Positions 8,525 to 16,941 of a stretch of 64,000 nucleotides of DNA are shown piece after piece. A program made the position numbers and the translations under genes. This DNA comes from Endozoicomonas sp. SCSIO W0465 (lineage in GTDB: Bacteria > Pseudomonadota > Gammaproteobacteria > Pseudomonadales > Endozoicomonadaceae). Location of the stretch: the NCBI RefSeq assembly GCF_023716865.1, contig NZ_CP092417.1, positions 3,326,001 to 3,390,000 on the forward strand, given 5' to 3'. The notes beneath the pieces are model-generated. The model was given only the letters and a program-made list of their open reading frames with translations, was not told where the DNA came from and ran no database searches. Position 1 is the stretch's first letter. Every line of letters starts with the position of its first letter.

Positions 8525-10132
8525 GGGTGAAAGTCTCATATTGATCACACCCACAGGCCTTGAGCTACAGCAAACAGACGTAACACCAAATTTTTCAAAC
8601 TGAATGGAGAGCAGCCAAACACAGCTATGATTCTAACAGCAAACAAAGAGTCAACTGTGAGAGGCCGCTCCGATGGAAGTATGTCAGCCACTAACCAAAG
8701 TCGCCAATGATTCCTGTCCTGCTATTGACCAACTGCAGCAAAAACTGACCCTCCTTCGTCAGTCCAATAATCCAATCCAGCATTTTGAGGATCATGAAAA
8801 CGAGATTCACTCCCTCTTTATTCAGGCGGAGCGAGAAATACTGGCAGAAGAACTGCAAAAATTAGACATCAATAAAGCTTCTATCGAAGTGAATGGGGTC
8901 GTGTATCACCAGGCATTACGCAGCTATCAAACCTACCAGTCAGCAGCAGGACCTGTCCGGGTATTGCGCAGCCTCTACCGCAATGCCGGGGATAAGTGCA
9001 TTGTCCCTTTAGAGCTCAAGGCTGGCGTTGTAGAAGGCTACTGGTTACCAAAGGCTGCGAAGCAAGCAGCATGGATGGTTGCCCAGTTGCCGCCCGCGGA
9101 CGTAAAAAGCTTACTCGATCTAATGGGGAATATGTCACCCTCAACCAGCTCTCTGGCACGTCTTCCCAAAAAACTCAACGAACAATGGGAGCAGCACCTT
9201 GACCCTTTCGAGACCCTTCTCGCGGAGAATCTCACAGTACCGCCTGACGCGGTGACGGTAGCTGCTTCCCTTGACGGTGTGATGCTACCAATGAAAGACG
9301 GCAAGCGTCAGGAGAAACGTGAAAAGAGTGTTGCTGATGGCAAACGTACCCGAGGGCCAGCAGGTTGTCAGGAGGCCAGTTGTGGAACACTGTCGTTTTA
9401 CGATGACCAGGGAGATCGCCTCTCTACGATCAGGATGGGACGAATGCCTGAAAGCAAGAAAGCGACATTGAAAAAATCCCTTTCAAACCTTCTGGATAAG
9501 GTGCTTCAGCAAAAGCCAAATCTGACTCTGGTCAAAGTGGCAGATGGAGCCCGGGACAATTGGACATACTTCACCAAAGAGCTACCGGAGGGAGAAGAAA
9601 TTGTTGATTATTACCATGCGGCAGAACACCTGAAGAAGGCATTTGACCTGGCTTACGGTGAAAATAGCGCGAAGTCCAAAGAGAAATTCAGCACCTACCG
9701 ACATATCCTGAAGGAGGAGCCGGGTGGGGTTGAAAAAATAATCAAGGCACTGGCTTACCAGCATAGCAAGCATCCCCGCCGATCGAAATTAAAGACAGAG
9801 TTAAAGTACTTCAGAAAAAACCGGTTACGGATGAATTATGCAGAACACCTGTCGCGCAACCTGCCCATAGGCTCAGGGGTCATTGAGGCGTCCTGTAAAA
9901 CGCTGGTTACACAGCGAATGAAGTGTTCGGGAATGCGTTGGCGGTGTCCCGGGGGGCAAGGCATTCTGACACTCAGGTCACTAATTCAAAGTGGTTGGTT
10001 CGACTGTGGCTGGATGCTGCTGTCGGTAACGTACCGGGCTAAGGTAAATATGGTCAGTGATAATGTGATTCCATTTTCATCAGGGAAGGGTGATCTTGAA
10101 CGTTAGTACTCATCAATATGAGACTTTCACCC
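8525..10132 (+). mobile_element. ISKra4-family element
   Basis: A 1608-bp element with terminal inverted repeats beginning GGGTGAAAGTCTCATATT at both ends. The 8-bp target copies AATCGTAT lie at 8517-8524 and 10133-10140. Its equal length to the IS66 elements in this window is coincidental; the sequences are unrelated. Confidence 0.9.
8673..10106 (+). CDS. ISKra4-family transposase
   Basis: A 477-residue DDE transposase filling the element. Family-like features include the N-terminal segment with VYHQALRSYQTYQSAAGPVRV near residue 75 and the catalytic segments VAASLDGVMLPMK (first aspartate, near residue 200) and VKVADGARDNWTY followed by IVDYYHAAEHLKKAF. The C-terminal GSGVIEASCKTLVTQRMK carries the likely catalytic glutamate. 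The frame is intact. ATG 8673 is the only good start after the left inverted repeat. Transcription runs the same way as the interrupted host gene. Confidence 0.88.
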   Translation: MEVCQPLTKVANDSCPAIDQLQQKLTLLRQSNNPIQHFEDHENEIHSLFIQAEREILAEELQKLDINKASIEVNGVVYHQALRSYQTYQSAAGPVRVLRSLYRNAGDKCIVPLELKAGVVEGYWLPKAAKQAAWMVAQLPPADVKSLLDLMGNMSPSTSSLARLPKKLNEQWEQHLDPFETLLAENLTVPPDAVTVAASLDGVMLPMKDGKRQEKREKSVADGKRTRGPAGCQEASCGTLSFYDDQGDRLSTIRMGRMPESKKATLKKSLSNLLDKVLQQKPNLTLVKVADGARDNWTYFTKELPEGEEIVDYYHAAEHLKKAFDLAYGENSAKSKEKFSTYRHILKEEPGGVEKIIKALAYQHSKHPRRSKLKTELKYFRKNRLRMNYAEHLSRNLPIGSGVIEASCKTLVTQRMKCSGMRWRCPGGQGILTLRSLIQSGWFDCGWMLLSVTYRAKVNMVSDNVIPFSSGKGDLER

Positions 10133-10351
10133 AATCGTATTGCGTCGCAGTGATGAGGAGAACGCTGAGCCTCTGGTTACTATGTCATTCTCCCGGGAGT
10201 TGCTCGACTTTCTCCAGGGAGATCAGGTGGAAGTTGCCAAGGCTATGTTGGATGCCTGCATAGCTGAAGTGGGGCGTAAAACAGAAGCTGACGCTGGTGA
10301 GTACATCCCTGAAAACCGGGTTCTTCATTAACTGTCATTTTGCCCCTCAGG

Positions 10352-10783
10352 TTATCCTCTGCTCCTGATTGCCAATCCCTGACAGCGACCTGAACGGGCG
10401 GCGGTTTCCAGTTCAGACAGTGTGATATTATCCATCTGCTTGATCCAGCTGACGACGGTGTGACTGGTGCCGGAGGCCAAAGCTTTTCGAGTCAGCTTTA
10501 GCGGGTCTGCCTGTGCGGAAGGATTGAGAACCTGGAGGCGGTGTCTGCTGATTCCGGATGACTTCAGCCAGTTTATTGTGTTTTTTGCCTGTTCACTGGA
10601 CAGTATCAGAGTAAGCCAGCGTTGATCCTGATCGTTAGCCAGCTCATTCAGTACAGACCTCAGGAAACGTCCTGACTGCCAGGGCGGGCCTGAAAGAATC
10701 AGCTCATCAATAAAGCTGGCAGGTTCACCGTCAGTGAAGGTGGTATCATCGTTCTGACTGGATGATGGTGTTAATGCTTGCAT
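10352..10783 (-). CDS. sulA: Cell division inhibitor SulA
   Basis: A 143-residue protein of the SulA family, which blocks FtsZ polymerisation during the SOS response and is normally removed by Lon. The family core is visible: FIDELILSGPPWQSGRF, then RWLTLILSSEQ, then HTVVSWIKQMD near the C-terminus. It lies 37 bases downstream of lexA on the same strand, with no room for its own SOS box. The two SOS boxes before lexA therefore probably control both genes, as in the Pseudomonas lexA-sulA operon. Start ATG 10783. Confidence 0.9.
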   Translation of the reverse strand: MQALTPSSSQNDDTTFTDGEPASFIDELILSGPPWQSGRFLRSVLNELANDQDQRWLTLILSSEQAKNTINWLKSSGISRHRLQVLNPSAQADPLKLTRKALASGTSHTVVSWIKQMDNITLSELETAARSGRCQGLAIRSRG

Positions 10784-10820
10784 GTCAGGTCCTCTACATC
10801 AGAGATCGTCAGGTAAGGTT

Positions 10821-11417
10821 TTAGTTCCTGATAACCCCCACACTCAGTCCTTCGATAGCGAAGTTATCAACGCTGAGGTCTACTTCGATTGTCTGGAATT
10901 CTTCGTTTTCAGGGTGAAGATAAACCGTGTTCTTAACTTGTTCAAAACGTTTAACGGTCACTTCGTCTTCAATTCTGGCTACGACAATCTGACCATTTGA
11001 TACTGTTGAGGTTTTATGAACTGCCAGCAGATCGCCGTCAAGGATGCCGATATTCTTCATGCTCATTCCTTTTACCCGAAGCATGAAGTCCGCTTTGGGT
11101 GAAAAGAAATCGGGGTTGATGGACAGGTGGTCTTCAATATGTTCCTGAGCAAGAATGGGACTTCCTGCAGAAACCTGTCCTACAATAGGCAGACCGGAAT
11201 ATTCTGTGCCAGGTATGCGAATACCTCTTGAGGTTCCGGGGGTGATTTCAATGGCTCCCTTGCGTGCAAGAGCTCTGAGATGTTCTTCTGCAGCATTAGG
11301 TGATCGGAAACCGAATGTCTGTGCGATTTCTGCACGTGTAGGCGGGAAGCCGGTTTCTTCGATATGAGACTTGATCAGTTCAAGAATCTCAGTCTGGCGC
11401 TTGGTCAATTTATACAT
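10821..11417 (-). CDS. lexA: SOS repressor LexA
   Basis: A 198-residue repressor and self-cleaving protease. The N-terminal winged helix-turn-helix covers residues 1-70 (FPPTRAEIAQTFGFRSPNAAEEH). The RecA-stimulated cleavage site is Ala84-Gly85 in QVSAGSPIL. The Ser-Lys dyad is Ser119 (GMSMKNIG) and Lys156 (EVTVKRFEQ), the same numbering as in E. coli LexA. Two SOS-box-like palindromes just upstream imply autoregulation. It is divergent from psrA and precedes sulA, the Pseudomonas arrangement. Nothing suggests loss of function. Confidence 0.97.
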   Translation of the reverse strand: MYKLTKRQTEILELIKSHIEETGFPPTRAEIAQTFGFRSPNAAEEHLRALARKGAIEITPGTSRGIRIPGTEYSGLPIVGQVSAGSPILAQEHIEDHLSINPDFFSPKADFMLRVKGMSMKNIGILDGDLLAVHKTSTVSNGQIVVARIEDEVTVKRFEQVKNTVYLHPENEEFQTIEVDLSVDNFAIEGLSVGVIRN

Positions 11418-11425
11418 GATTAGAT

Positions 11426-11441
11426 CTGTGTTTTTATACAG
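11426..11441. promoter_or_regulatory. LexA (SOS) box, proximal
   Basis: CTGTGTTTTTATACAG fits the CTGT-N8-ACAG consensus exactly. It lies 8 bases before the lexA start codon. Confidence 0.85.
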
Positions 11442-11444
11442 TAT

Positions 11445-11460
11445 ATGTGATTATATACAG
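11445..11460. promoter_or_regulatory. LexA (SOS) box, distal
   Basis: ATGTGATTATATACAG; read on the lexA strand it is CTGTATATAATCACAT, one base off the CTGT-N8-ACAG consensus. The tandem arrangement three bases from the proximal box resembles the double box of E. coli lexA. Confidence 0.75.
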
Positions 11461-11527
11461 TATTCAGCTGGCTGCAACTACATATCTCAAATACCAACTT
11501 GATGTTTCAGTTGACAAACGTTAGTTT

Positions 11528-11541
11528 TAAACAAATGTTTA
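11528..11541. promoter_or_regulatory. Candidate PsrA operator
   Basis: TAAACAAATGTTTA is a palindrome with AAAC-N4-GTTT, the form reported for Pseudomonas PsrA sites. It lies 19 bases before the psrA start, fitting autorepression. Confidence 0.6.
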
Positions 11542-11560
11542 CAATGGAGGTTTTACCGGC

Positions 11561-12190
11561 ATGTCACAGTCAGCGACGGTAGACAGGATTCTGGACGCTG
11601 CAGAGAAGTTATTTGCTGAGCATGGATTTGCAGAGACCTCGCTGCGGTCAATTACCAGTCAGGCGGGTGTTAACTTGGCTGCTGTTAATTATCACTTCGG
11701 TTCCAAAAAATCCCTTATCCAGGCTGTCTTTTCCCGTTTTCTTGATCCTTTTGTCAGTAATCTTTCCAGTGCACTTGTCACATATCAGGATAATAATGAT
11801 GCTATTGATCTGGAACAAATACTTCATTTGCTGGTGGATCAGATTATGGCAGTGCAACCTCGTAGTCCTGAGGATCTCCCGGTTTGTATGAGGTTGATCG
11901 GGTTAGCTTACACTCAGGGGCAGGGGCATTTGAAAAAATACCTGCGGCAAGTCTATGGGGAAGTATTCCAGGCTTATCTTCAGTTGCTGGTAAAGGCCTG
12001 TCCTGATTTGCCAATGAATGATCTGTTCTGGAGAGTTTATTTTATCTTGGGTTCTGCTGTTTTTACTCTTTCCGGGGCAGATGCCCTAAGAGCTATCGCG
12101 GAAAGCGATTATGGGGTTGAGAGTGAACTGGAAGATATCATGAGGAAGATGGTTCCTTTTATGGCTGCAGGCCTCAGAGCACACATCTGA
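11561..12190 (+). CDS. psrA: TetR-family fatty-acid-responsive regulator, PsrA-like
   Basis: A 209-residue TetR-family protein. The N-terminal helix-turn-helix is ILDAAEKLFAEHGFAETSLRSI followed by the recognition helix region NLAAVNYHFGSKKSL. The remainder is an all-helical ligand and dimerisation domain. Its place divergent from lexA and the AAAC-N4-GTTT palindrome in its promoter match Pseudomonas PsrA, which represses itself and beta-oxidation genes and is released by long-chain fatty acids. Here the regulated genes are inferred, not seen. It ends with a TGATG overlap with the downstream L,D-transpeptidase gene, so the two are probably co-transcribed. Confidence 0.85.
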   Translation: MSQSATVDRILDAAEKLFAEHGFAETSLRSITSQAGVNLAAVNYHFGSKKSLIQAVFSRFLDPFVSNLSSALVTYQDNNDAIDLEQILHLLVDQIMAVQPRSPEDLPVCMRLIGLAYTQGQGHLKKYLRQVYGEVFQAYLQLLVKACPDLPMNDLFWRVYFILGSAVFTLSGADALRAIAESDYGVESELEDIMRKMVPFMAAGLRAHI

Positions 12191-12708
12191 TGGATCATTT
12201 AAAGATTAGCGAGCTTGATTTACCGATGCATCTTACTGTTCATATTGCCAGTCAGCAGATGGTGCTTCATAAGAGGGGCGGCAAATGCCGTGTTTATTCT
12301 ATTTCTACAGCAAGCAAGGGAACCGGGCAGCAGGAGGGAAGCTGGCAGACGCCTCTCGGGCTTCATGTTATTCGGGCTAAAATTGGGGCAGACCTACCGG
12401 TTAACTCTGTGTTTATCGGACGTCGCTTTACTGGTGAAATTTATTCACCTGAACTCCGGACGTTGTATCCCGAAAGAAGAGACTGGATATTAACCAGAAT
12501 TTTATGGCTCAGTGGCCTAGAGCCCGGATATAACCGGCTTGGTAATGTTGATACCATGCGTCGCTTCATATATATCCATGGCTCACCGGATACTGCCGTG
12601 ATGGGAGAGCCAGGGTCACGGGGGTGCATCCGTATGCATGGGGAAGATATTATCGATCTGTTTGACCGTGTAGATGCCGGTACCAAGATTGATATACAGC
12701 TTGGCTGA
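12190..12708 (+). CDS. L,D-transpeptidase (YkuD family)
   Basis: A 172-residue YkuD-domain protein. The catalytic region is clear: His130 in YIHGSPD and Cys146 in GSRGCIRM, matching the HGT-x-SRGC-R signature. L,D-transpeptidases form 3-3 cross-links in peptidoglycan or attach lipoproteins to it. No signal peptide or lipobox is visible at the N-terminus, so export is unexplained; small cytoplasm-predicted YkuD proteins of this kind are known in Pseudomonas next to psrA. The start overlaps the psrA stop by one base. In Pseudomonas nagZ usually follows; here an IS66-like element and mscS genes follow instead. Confidence 0.87.
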   Translation: MDHLKISELDLPMHLTVHIASQQMVLHKRGGKCRVYSISTASKGTGQQEGSWQTPLGLHVIRAKIGADLPVNSVFIGRRFTGEIYSPELRTLYPERRDWILTRILWLSGLEPGYNRLGNVDTMRRFIYIHGSPDTAVMGEPGSRGCIRMHGEDIIDLFDRVDAGTKIDIQLG

Positions 12709-12831
12709 TACAGCTTTTCTGTTCAGATATATCTGTGCAATCTGGCCTGAACCGGGGTATGTCTTTGATCAATCTCAAAGTCGATGTACTGGTTTATAGT
12801 TATAAGGCCAGTGTGACTTCAACCTTTCTTC

Positions 12832-14558
12832 GTAATTTCTCAAAAAGTGCTGGAAGCAGGATAATTTCGGTCAGTCGTCTATCCTCTCACCATGGCTTTT
12901 CTAGAACACCAGCAGTTACAACCTGAAGATCTACTGAGATTCATCACTCAGCAGCAAGAGCAGATCATTCAGCTCAAAGAGCAGATAGAATTGCTTGAAG
13001 CAGAGATTCGTCGTCTAAAAAAACTGCCCGCAAAGCCTGACATCAAACCAAACACCAAACCTCCCGATGATGACACCGGCAGCCCTGATGGAGATCCATC
13101 CGCTCCTGAGGGTAACGATGGAGCCAGCCCAGACACCTCGTCAAAGCAGAAGGTTAAGAAGCCCAACGAGAAAACCAGAAAGCAGCGTAAACAGCCCCGA
13201 AAGCCATCGGCGGAAAAATCCATACCCATTGCTGCCACTGATGTTCCGGAGGGATCAATCAGGAATGGAACCACCCCTTTTCATGTTCAGGAACTGACAA
13301 TACAAACATCCAGTATTGAATATCTTTTAGAGCAATGGGTGACACCCGATGGACAAACCATTACGGCCAAACCGCCAGCCAGCCTTCATGGACATCATTA
13401 CGGGCCAATGCTGCAGGCCTACGTTCTGCACCAGTATCATGGTTGCTCCGTTACCCAGCCAGAACTGCTGGACTGGCTATGGGACATTGGAATCTCTATT
13501 TCCAGCGGGGAACTCAGCCAGCTTCTGACGAAAGGACACGAGCAGTTCCATGCTGAGAAAGATGAGCTGTTGACTACAGGTATTCGCTGTTCAAGTTATA
13601 TCCAGACAGACGACACGGGAACAAGGCATAAGGGGAAGAACGGTTACTGCACCATCATCAATAACGAGTCCTTTGCCTGGTTCGAGAGCACAGACAGCAA
13701 AAGCCGGGAAAATTTCGTAAGCCTACTGCACCGCCCATGGTCAACTTACACGTTCACCGACGATGCCTTGATCTATCTGGAAAAACTGGATTACCCCAAA
13801 AAGTGGCTACGCGTTCTTAATCCATACAGAGGCGTCACCTTCCTGAGCCATGAAGCCTGGGAAGAATGTATGAAAGACCTGAGACTAACTGGTAGACGGC
13901 GCCAGCAGGCCAGTGAAGCCATGATTTATGGCAGCCTGATACAGCATGGAGCAGGACATCTTACCACCTTCAGTGATGGGGCAAGGCAGTTCGACGTTTT
14001 CAAACACAGCCAGTGCTGGATACATGCAGAGCGAGGGCTGGCAAAAGTTCATCCGGTCAATGATCAGCAGGCCATGGCTCAGAAATGGCTTCGGACATGG
14101 TTCTGGGCCATTTACGATGACCTTAAAGACTTCAAGACAGAGCCAACTGAAAAAAAGGCAATAAAAGTACGACAGGGGTTCCAGGCGCTGATCCAAACCC
14201 AAACGTGCAGTGGGCTTCTTCAGGATGCTCTGTCAGGGTTGGCTGTAATCAAGGAAGAGCTATTACTGGTTCTGGATGACCCGAGCTTACCGCTGCACAA
14301 CAACCTGAGCGAGAGTCAGATACGAGAATATGTTAAACGACGAAAGATCAGTAGTGGGACGCGAAGCGATTTGGGGCGGCAATGTCGCGACACCTTTGCC
14401 AGCCTGAAAAAAACGTGTCGCCTGTATGGTCTCTCTTTTTGGGATTATCTGAAAAGCCGACTAATGGGCGATGGGTTATTTCCGAGATTGAGTAACCTGA
14501 TTGAGGAGGCTTCACGTCATCTTCCGTGTGGTGCTGCCAGCAGTTTTTGAGAAATTAC
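12832..14558 (+). mobile_element. Second type of IS66-family element
   Basis: A 1727-bp element with inverted repeats starting GTAATTTCTCAAAAA at both ends, then TGCTGG/AGCA with two mismatches. The 8-bp target copies CTTTCTTC lie at 12824-12831 and 14559-14566. GTAA ends and an 8-bp duplication are IS66 traits. It shares little sequence with the 1608-bp IS66. It lies between ldt and mscS without cutting a gene. Confidence 0.9.
12892..14550 (+). CDS. IS66-like single-gene transposase
   Basis: A 552-residue transposase. The N-terminus is a coiled coil (residues 15-45) and a low-complexity linker rich in Pro, Asp and Lys to about residue 105. The DDE core follows, with IQTDDTGTRHKGKNG (first aspartate), FTDDALIY (second acidic site) and NNLSESQIREYVKRRKIS (the glutamate-containing C-terminal motif, typical of IS66: N-N-x-x-E-x-x-I). 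The frame is intact and the protein ends 8 bases before the element end. The start ATG 12892 sits about 60 bases inside the left end. No helper tnpA or tnpB is present. Confidence 0.85.
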   Translation: MAFLEHQQLQPEDLLRFITQQQEQIIQLKEQIELLEAEIRRLKKLPAKPDIKPNTKPPDDDTGSPDGDPSAPEGNDGASPDTSSKQKVKKPNEKTRKQRKQPRKPSAEKSIPIAATDVPEGSIRNGTTPFHVQELTIQTSSIEYLLEQWVTPDGQTITAKPPASLHGHHYGPMLQAYVLHQYHGCSVTQPELLDWLWDIGISISSGELSQLLTKGHEQFHAEKDELLTTGIRCSSYIQTDDTGTRHKGKNGYCTIINNESFAWFESTDSKSRENFVSLLHRPWSTYTFTDDALIYLEKLDYPKKWLRVLNPYRGVTFLSHEAWEECMKDLRLTGRRRQQASEAMIYGSLIQHGAGHLTTFSDGARQFDVFKHSQCWIHAERGLAKVHPVNDQQAMAQKWLRTWFWAIYDDLKDFKTEPTEKKAIKVRQGFQALIQTQTCSGLLQDALSGLAVIKEELLLVLDDPSLPLHNNLSESQIREYVKRRKISSGTRSDLGRQCRDTFASLKKTCRLYGLSFWDYLKSRLMGDGLFPRLSNLIEEASRHLPCGAASSF

Positions 14559-14609
14559 CTTTCTTCCGGTCCTTTTTCTCCTGTTTTGGTTAAACGTTGT
14601 GGTGTATCC

Positions 14610-15736
14610 ATGGACTTTTTATCCTTTATAACAGCCAACATTCCTGACTGGATGATTCAGTCAGTGATTGCTGTCTTGCTGACAGCTTTTGCCCGGTATC
14701 TTGCCGGCAAGTTTTTCGGCAAACTCAAGACTAAAGCGGAAGCCACTCAGAGTTATTGGGACGATGCACTGCTGGCAGCAGGTCAGAAACCGTTTTTTCT
14801 CTTTATCTGGATTGTCGGGTTAAGCTGGTCAGCAGAAGAAATATGGAAAGGAACCGGAAACAGTCTGTTTGAGCGCCTTCTTAGTTTTCGGGATCTGTTG
14901 GTCATTGTTCTATTCTGCTGGGTTTTTTTCTCGTTTATCAAGGCACTTGAGCATCACTTCCTGCAGGTTGATCGCAAGAAGAAACTGGATCAGACATCGG
15001 TTATTGCATTGTGTCGCCTGATGAGAGTGGCTGTCATCATTACCGGCGTTCTTGTTGCCATGCAGGCCCTGGGTTATAGCCTTTCCGGTATCCTTGCCTT
15101 TGGTGGGGTGGGTGGGCTTGCTGTGGGTTTTGCCGCCAAAGACATGCTGGCTAATTTCTTTGGCGGTTGGATGATCTATCTCGATAAGCCATTTCGGGTA
15201 GGAGACTGGGTTAGCTCTCCGGAAAAAAAATAGAAGGTACTGTAGAGTATATTGGTTGGCGGCAGACTCGTATTCTGACTTTTTCAAGACGCCCTCTCTA
15301 TGTTCCGAACGCTACATTTATGAATATCTCGGTAGAAAACCCCTCCCGGATGCAAAATCGACGGGTTAAACAGTTCTTTGGATTAAGGTATCAAGACAGC
15401 GATAAAGTGAATTCGATTCTTGAAGATATCCGCAGCTATCTGAGGCGTCATGATGGTATTGATCAGGATAAGATTATTATGGTGAATTTTATCAGTTTTG
15501 GTGCATCGAGTCTTGATTGTCAGATTTACTGTTTTACCAAAACCACAGACTGGGCAGCGTACCTTCTGATTCAAGAGAAAGTGTTGCTTGAGACTATCAG
15601 CATTATACACAGTCATGAGGCGGATATTGCGTTCCCGACCCGTACTCTGGATTTATCTTATGGTAATCCGGAGGCTGGGCTAACTGACATCAAGGAGCGT
15701 GCGGAGGCGTCTCCTCTTGAGGCTGTAAAAACCTGA
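14610..15736 (+). pseudogene. MscS-family mechanosensitive channel with -1 frameshift
   Basis: The first part (14610-15233, 207 residues) has several hydrophobic segments and the MscS pore helix (GILAFGGVGGLAVGFAAKDMLANFFGG), then stops in a run of eight A at 15223-15230. The second frame continues the family exactly from IEGTVEYIGWRQTRI to 15736. Nine A would join them as SPEKKIEG, matching SPDRSIEG in the intact paralogue downstream. The joined protein would have about 375 residues. This may be a sequencing error, a real mutation, or expression by slippage on the A run. MscS channels release solutes under osmotic downshock from the inner membrane. Confidence 0.88.
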
Positions 15737-15855
15737 TGATGGCAAATGGTTGATGAAGGTTGTTGCTGTTTTTTGTTAAGTTGATGGTATTAACTGGAAG
15801 AGGGTATTAAACAAACTGGCTACAATTTATAAAAATAACCAACTGAAATTTCTGA

Positions 15856-16902
15856 ATGATCCCAATCATGAACCCCGAACTTATTTCGTTCTACTCTCAT
15901 TTAATTATTGCGTTTTGTCTGGCTGCAGCCGCTTTTTATGGAATAAAGTGGTTGGCAGACAGCGAGCTAAATGGGCAAAAATGGGTATTCTGGAGTCTGG
16001 CCAGTCGTATTCTGCGTCGGCCCTTGTTGACGCTACCCTGGGTGATGTTCGTTCTCTATTCGGCTCATTACTGGCCGGGAATAGAGTGGTCCGGTATCAA
16101 TGAAACGCTTCTCCTGTTTCAAAAACTCATTCTGACCATATATCCTGCCTGGCTCATCTGGGAAATCAGCCTGAATGTCGACCGGGTGCTGGATGCCATG
16201 GGAGGGCGGTGGCGCAAGCGCTTATCACCTTCAGTGATTGCCCGTTCAGTGCAGCTGATTATCGTTGTTGCAACATTTCTGAGCATTGCTCAGGTCTTCG
16301 GGTATAGCCTGTCAACGCTTCTGGCCTTTGGTGGTATTGGCGGTATTATTCTTGGTCTTGCTGCCAAGGACTGGCTGGCCAACTTCTTTGGTGGCTTAAT
16401 GCTGATGCTGGATCGTCCTTTTACTGAGGGTGACTGGATTCGCTCCCCGGACCGGTCAATTGAAGGGCATGTCGAAAAGGTTGGCTGGCGTCTGACAAAA
16501 ATAAGAACCTTTGATCGGCGGCCTATTTATGTTCCAAACTCAATCTTTACCGGGATTGTTGTCGAGAATGCCACGCGAATGAGAAACCGCCGGATGATTG
16601 AACATTTCTCCCTCCGTTATGAGGACATTGGAAAAATGTCCCGTATTCTCAGTCGAATAGATGATCTTATTCAGCAGATTCCTGAGGTTGACAATCGTGA
16701 GCCTCATTATGCGGTATTCATCCGTTATGATGATTCTGCCCTTTTGTGCCAAGTCAGGGTGCATATTACCAGAACAGATCGCGTTGGCTTTTTAAAGGCT
16801 CAGGAGTCTATTTTACTTCTGGTTGCAGCGGTTGTTGATGAAGAAGGGGCGTCATTTGCTTATCCGACTCGAAGGATTCTTTCAGATGGGTCGATAACCT
16901 AA
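15856..16902 (+). CDS. MscS-family mechanosensitive channel
   Basis: A 348-residue inner-membrane channel. About four to five hydrophobic helices precede the pore helix TLLAFGGIGGIILGLAAKDWLANFFGG (residues 155-181). The beta-domain follows (FTEGDWIRSP, then YVPNSIF) and a mixed C-terminal domain. It is a close paralogue of the frameshifted gene before it, a tandem duplication with considerable divergence. ATG 15856 is used; ATG 15868 is possible. The ligand specificity is unknown. The gene ends 39 bases before the response regulator, so they may share a transcript. Confidence 0.9.
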   Translation: MIPIMNPELISFYSHLIIAFCLAAAAFYGIKWLADSELNGQKWVFWSLASRILRRPLLTLPWVMFVLYSAHYWPGIEWSGINETLLLFQKLILTIYPAWLIWEISLNVDRVLDAMGGRWRKRLSPSVIARSVQLIIVVATFLSIAQVFGYSLSTLLAFGGIGGIILGLAAKDWLANFFGGLMLMLDRPFTEGDWIRSPDRSIEGHVEKVGWRLTKIRTFDRRPIYVPNSIFTGIVVENATRMRNRRMIEHFSLRYEDIGKMSRILSRIDDLIQQIPEVDNREPHYAVFIRYDDSALLCQVRVHITRTDRVGFLKAQESILLLVAAVVDEEGASFAYPTRRILSDGSIT

Positions 16903-16941
16903 TAGCTGTATTAAATACAATTAAGACTGATAATAAAACTG

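Larger units (their letters stand above)
8473..10331 (+). pseudogene. Small conserved topA-sulA interval protein, split by ISKra4-type element
   Basis: Removing 8525-10132 and one 8-bp target copy restores a continuous frame of about 80 codons. It starts at ATG 8473 with MSASFLEIVELPSGEIV, runs across the junction as LRRSDEENAEPLVTMSFS, and ends at 10331. This resembles the small uncharacterised protein between the DUF6586 gene and sulA in Pseudomonas (PA3009 type). The insertion falls after codon 17, so the native start is separated from most of the protein. A shortened product from GTG or ATG codons in 10140-10190 cannot be excluded. Function is unknown. Confidence 0.8.

Noticed and set aside
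12735..12926. 63-codon open frame between ldt and the IS66-like element
   Set aside because: It crosses the IS boundary at 12832 and target duplication, so it is a chance frame.
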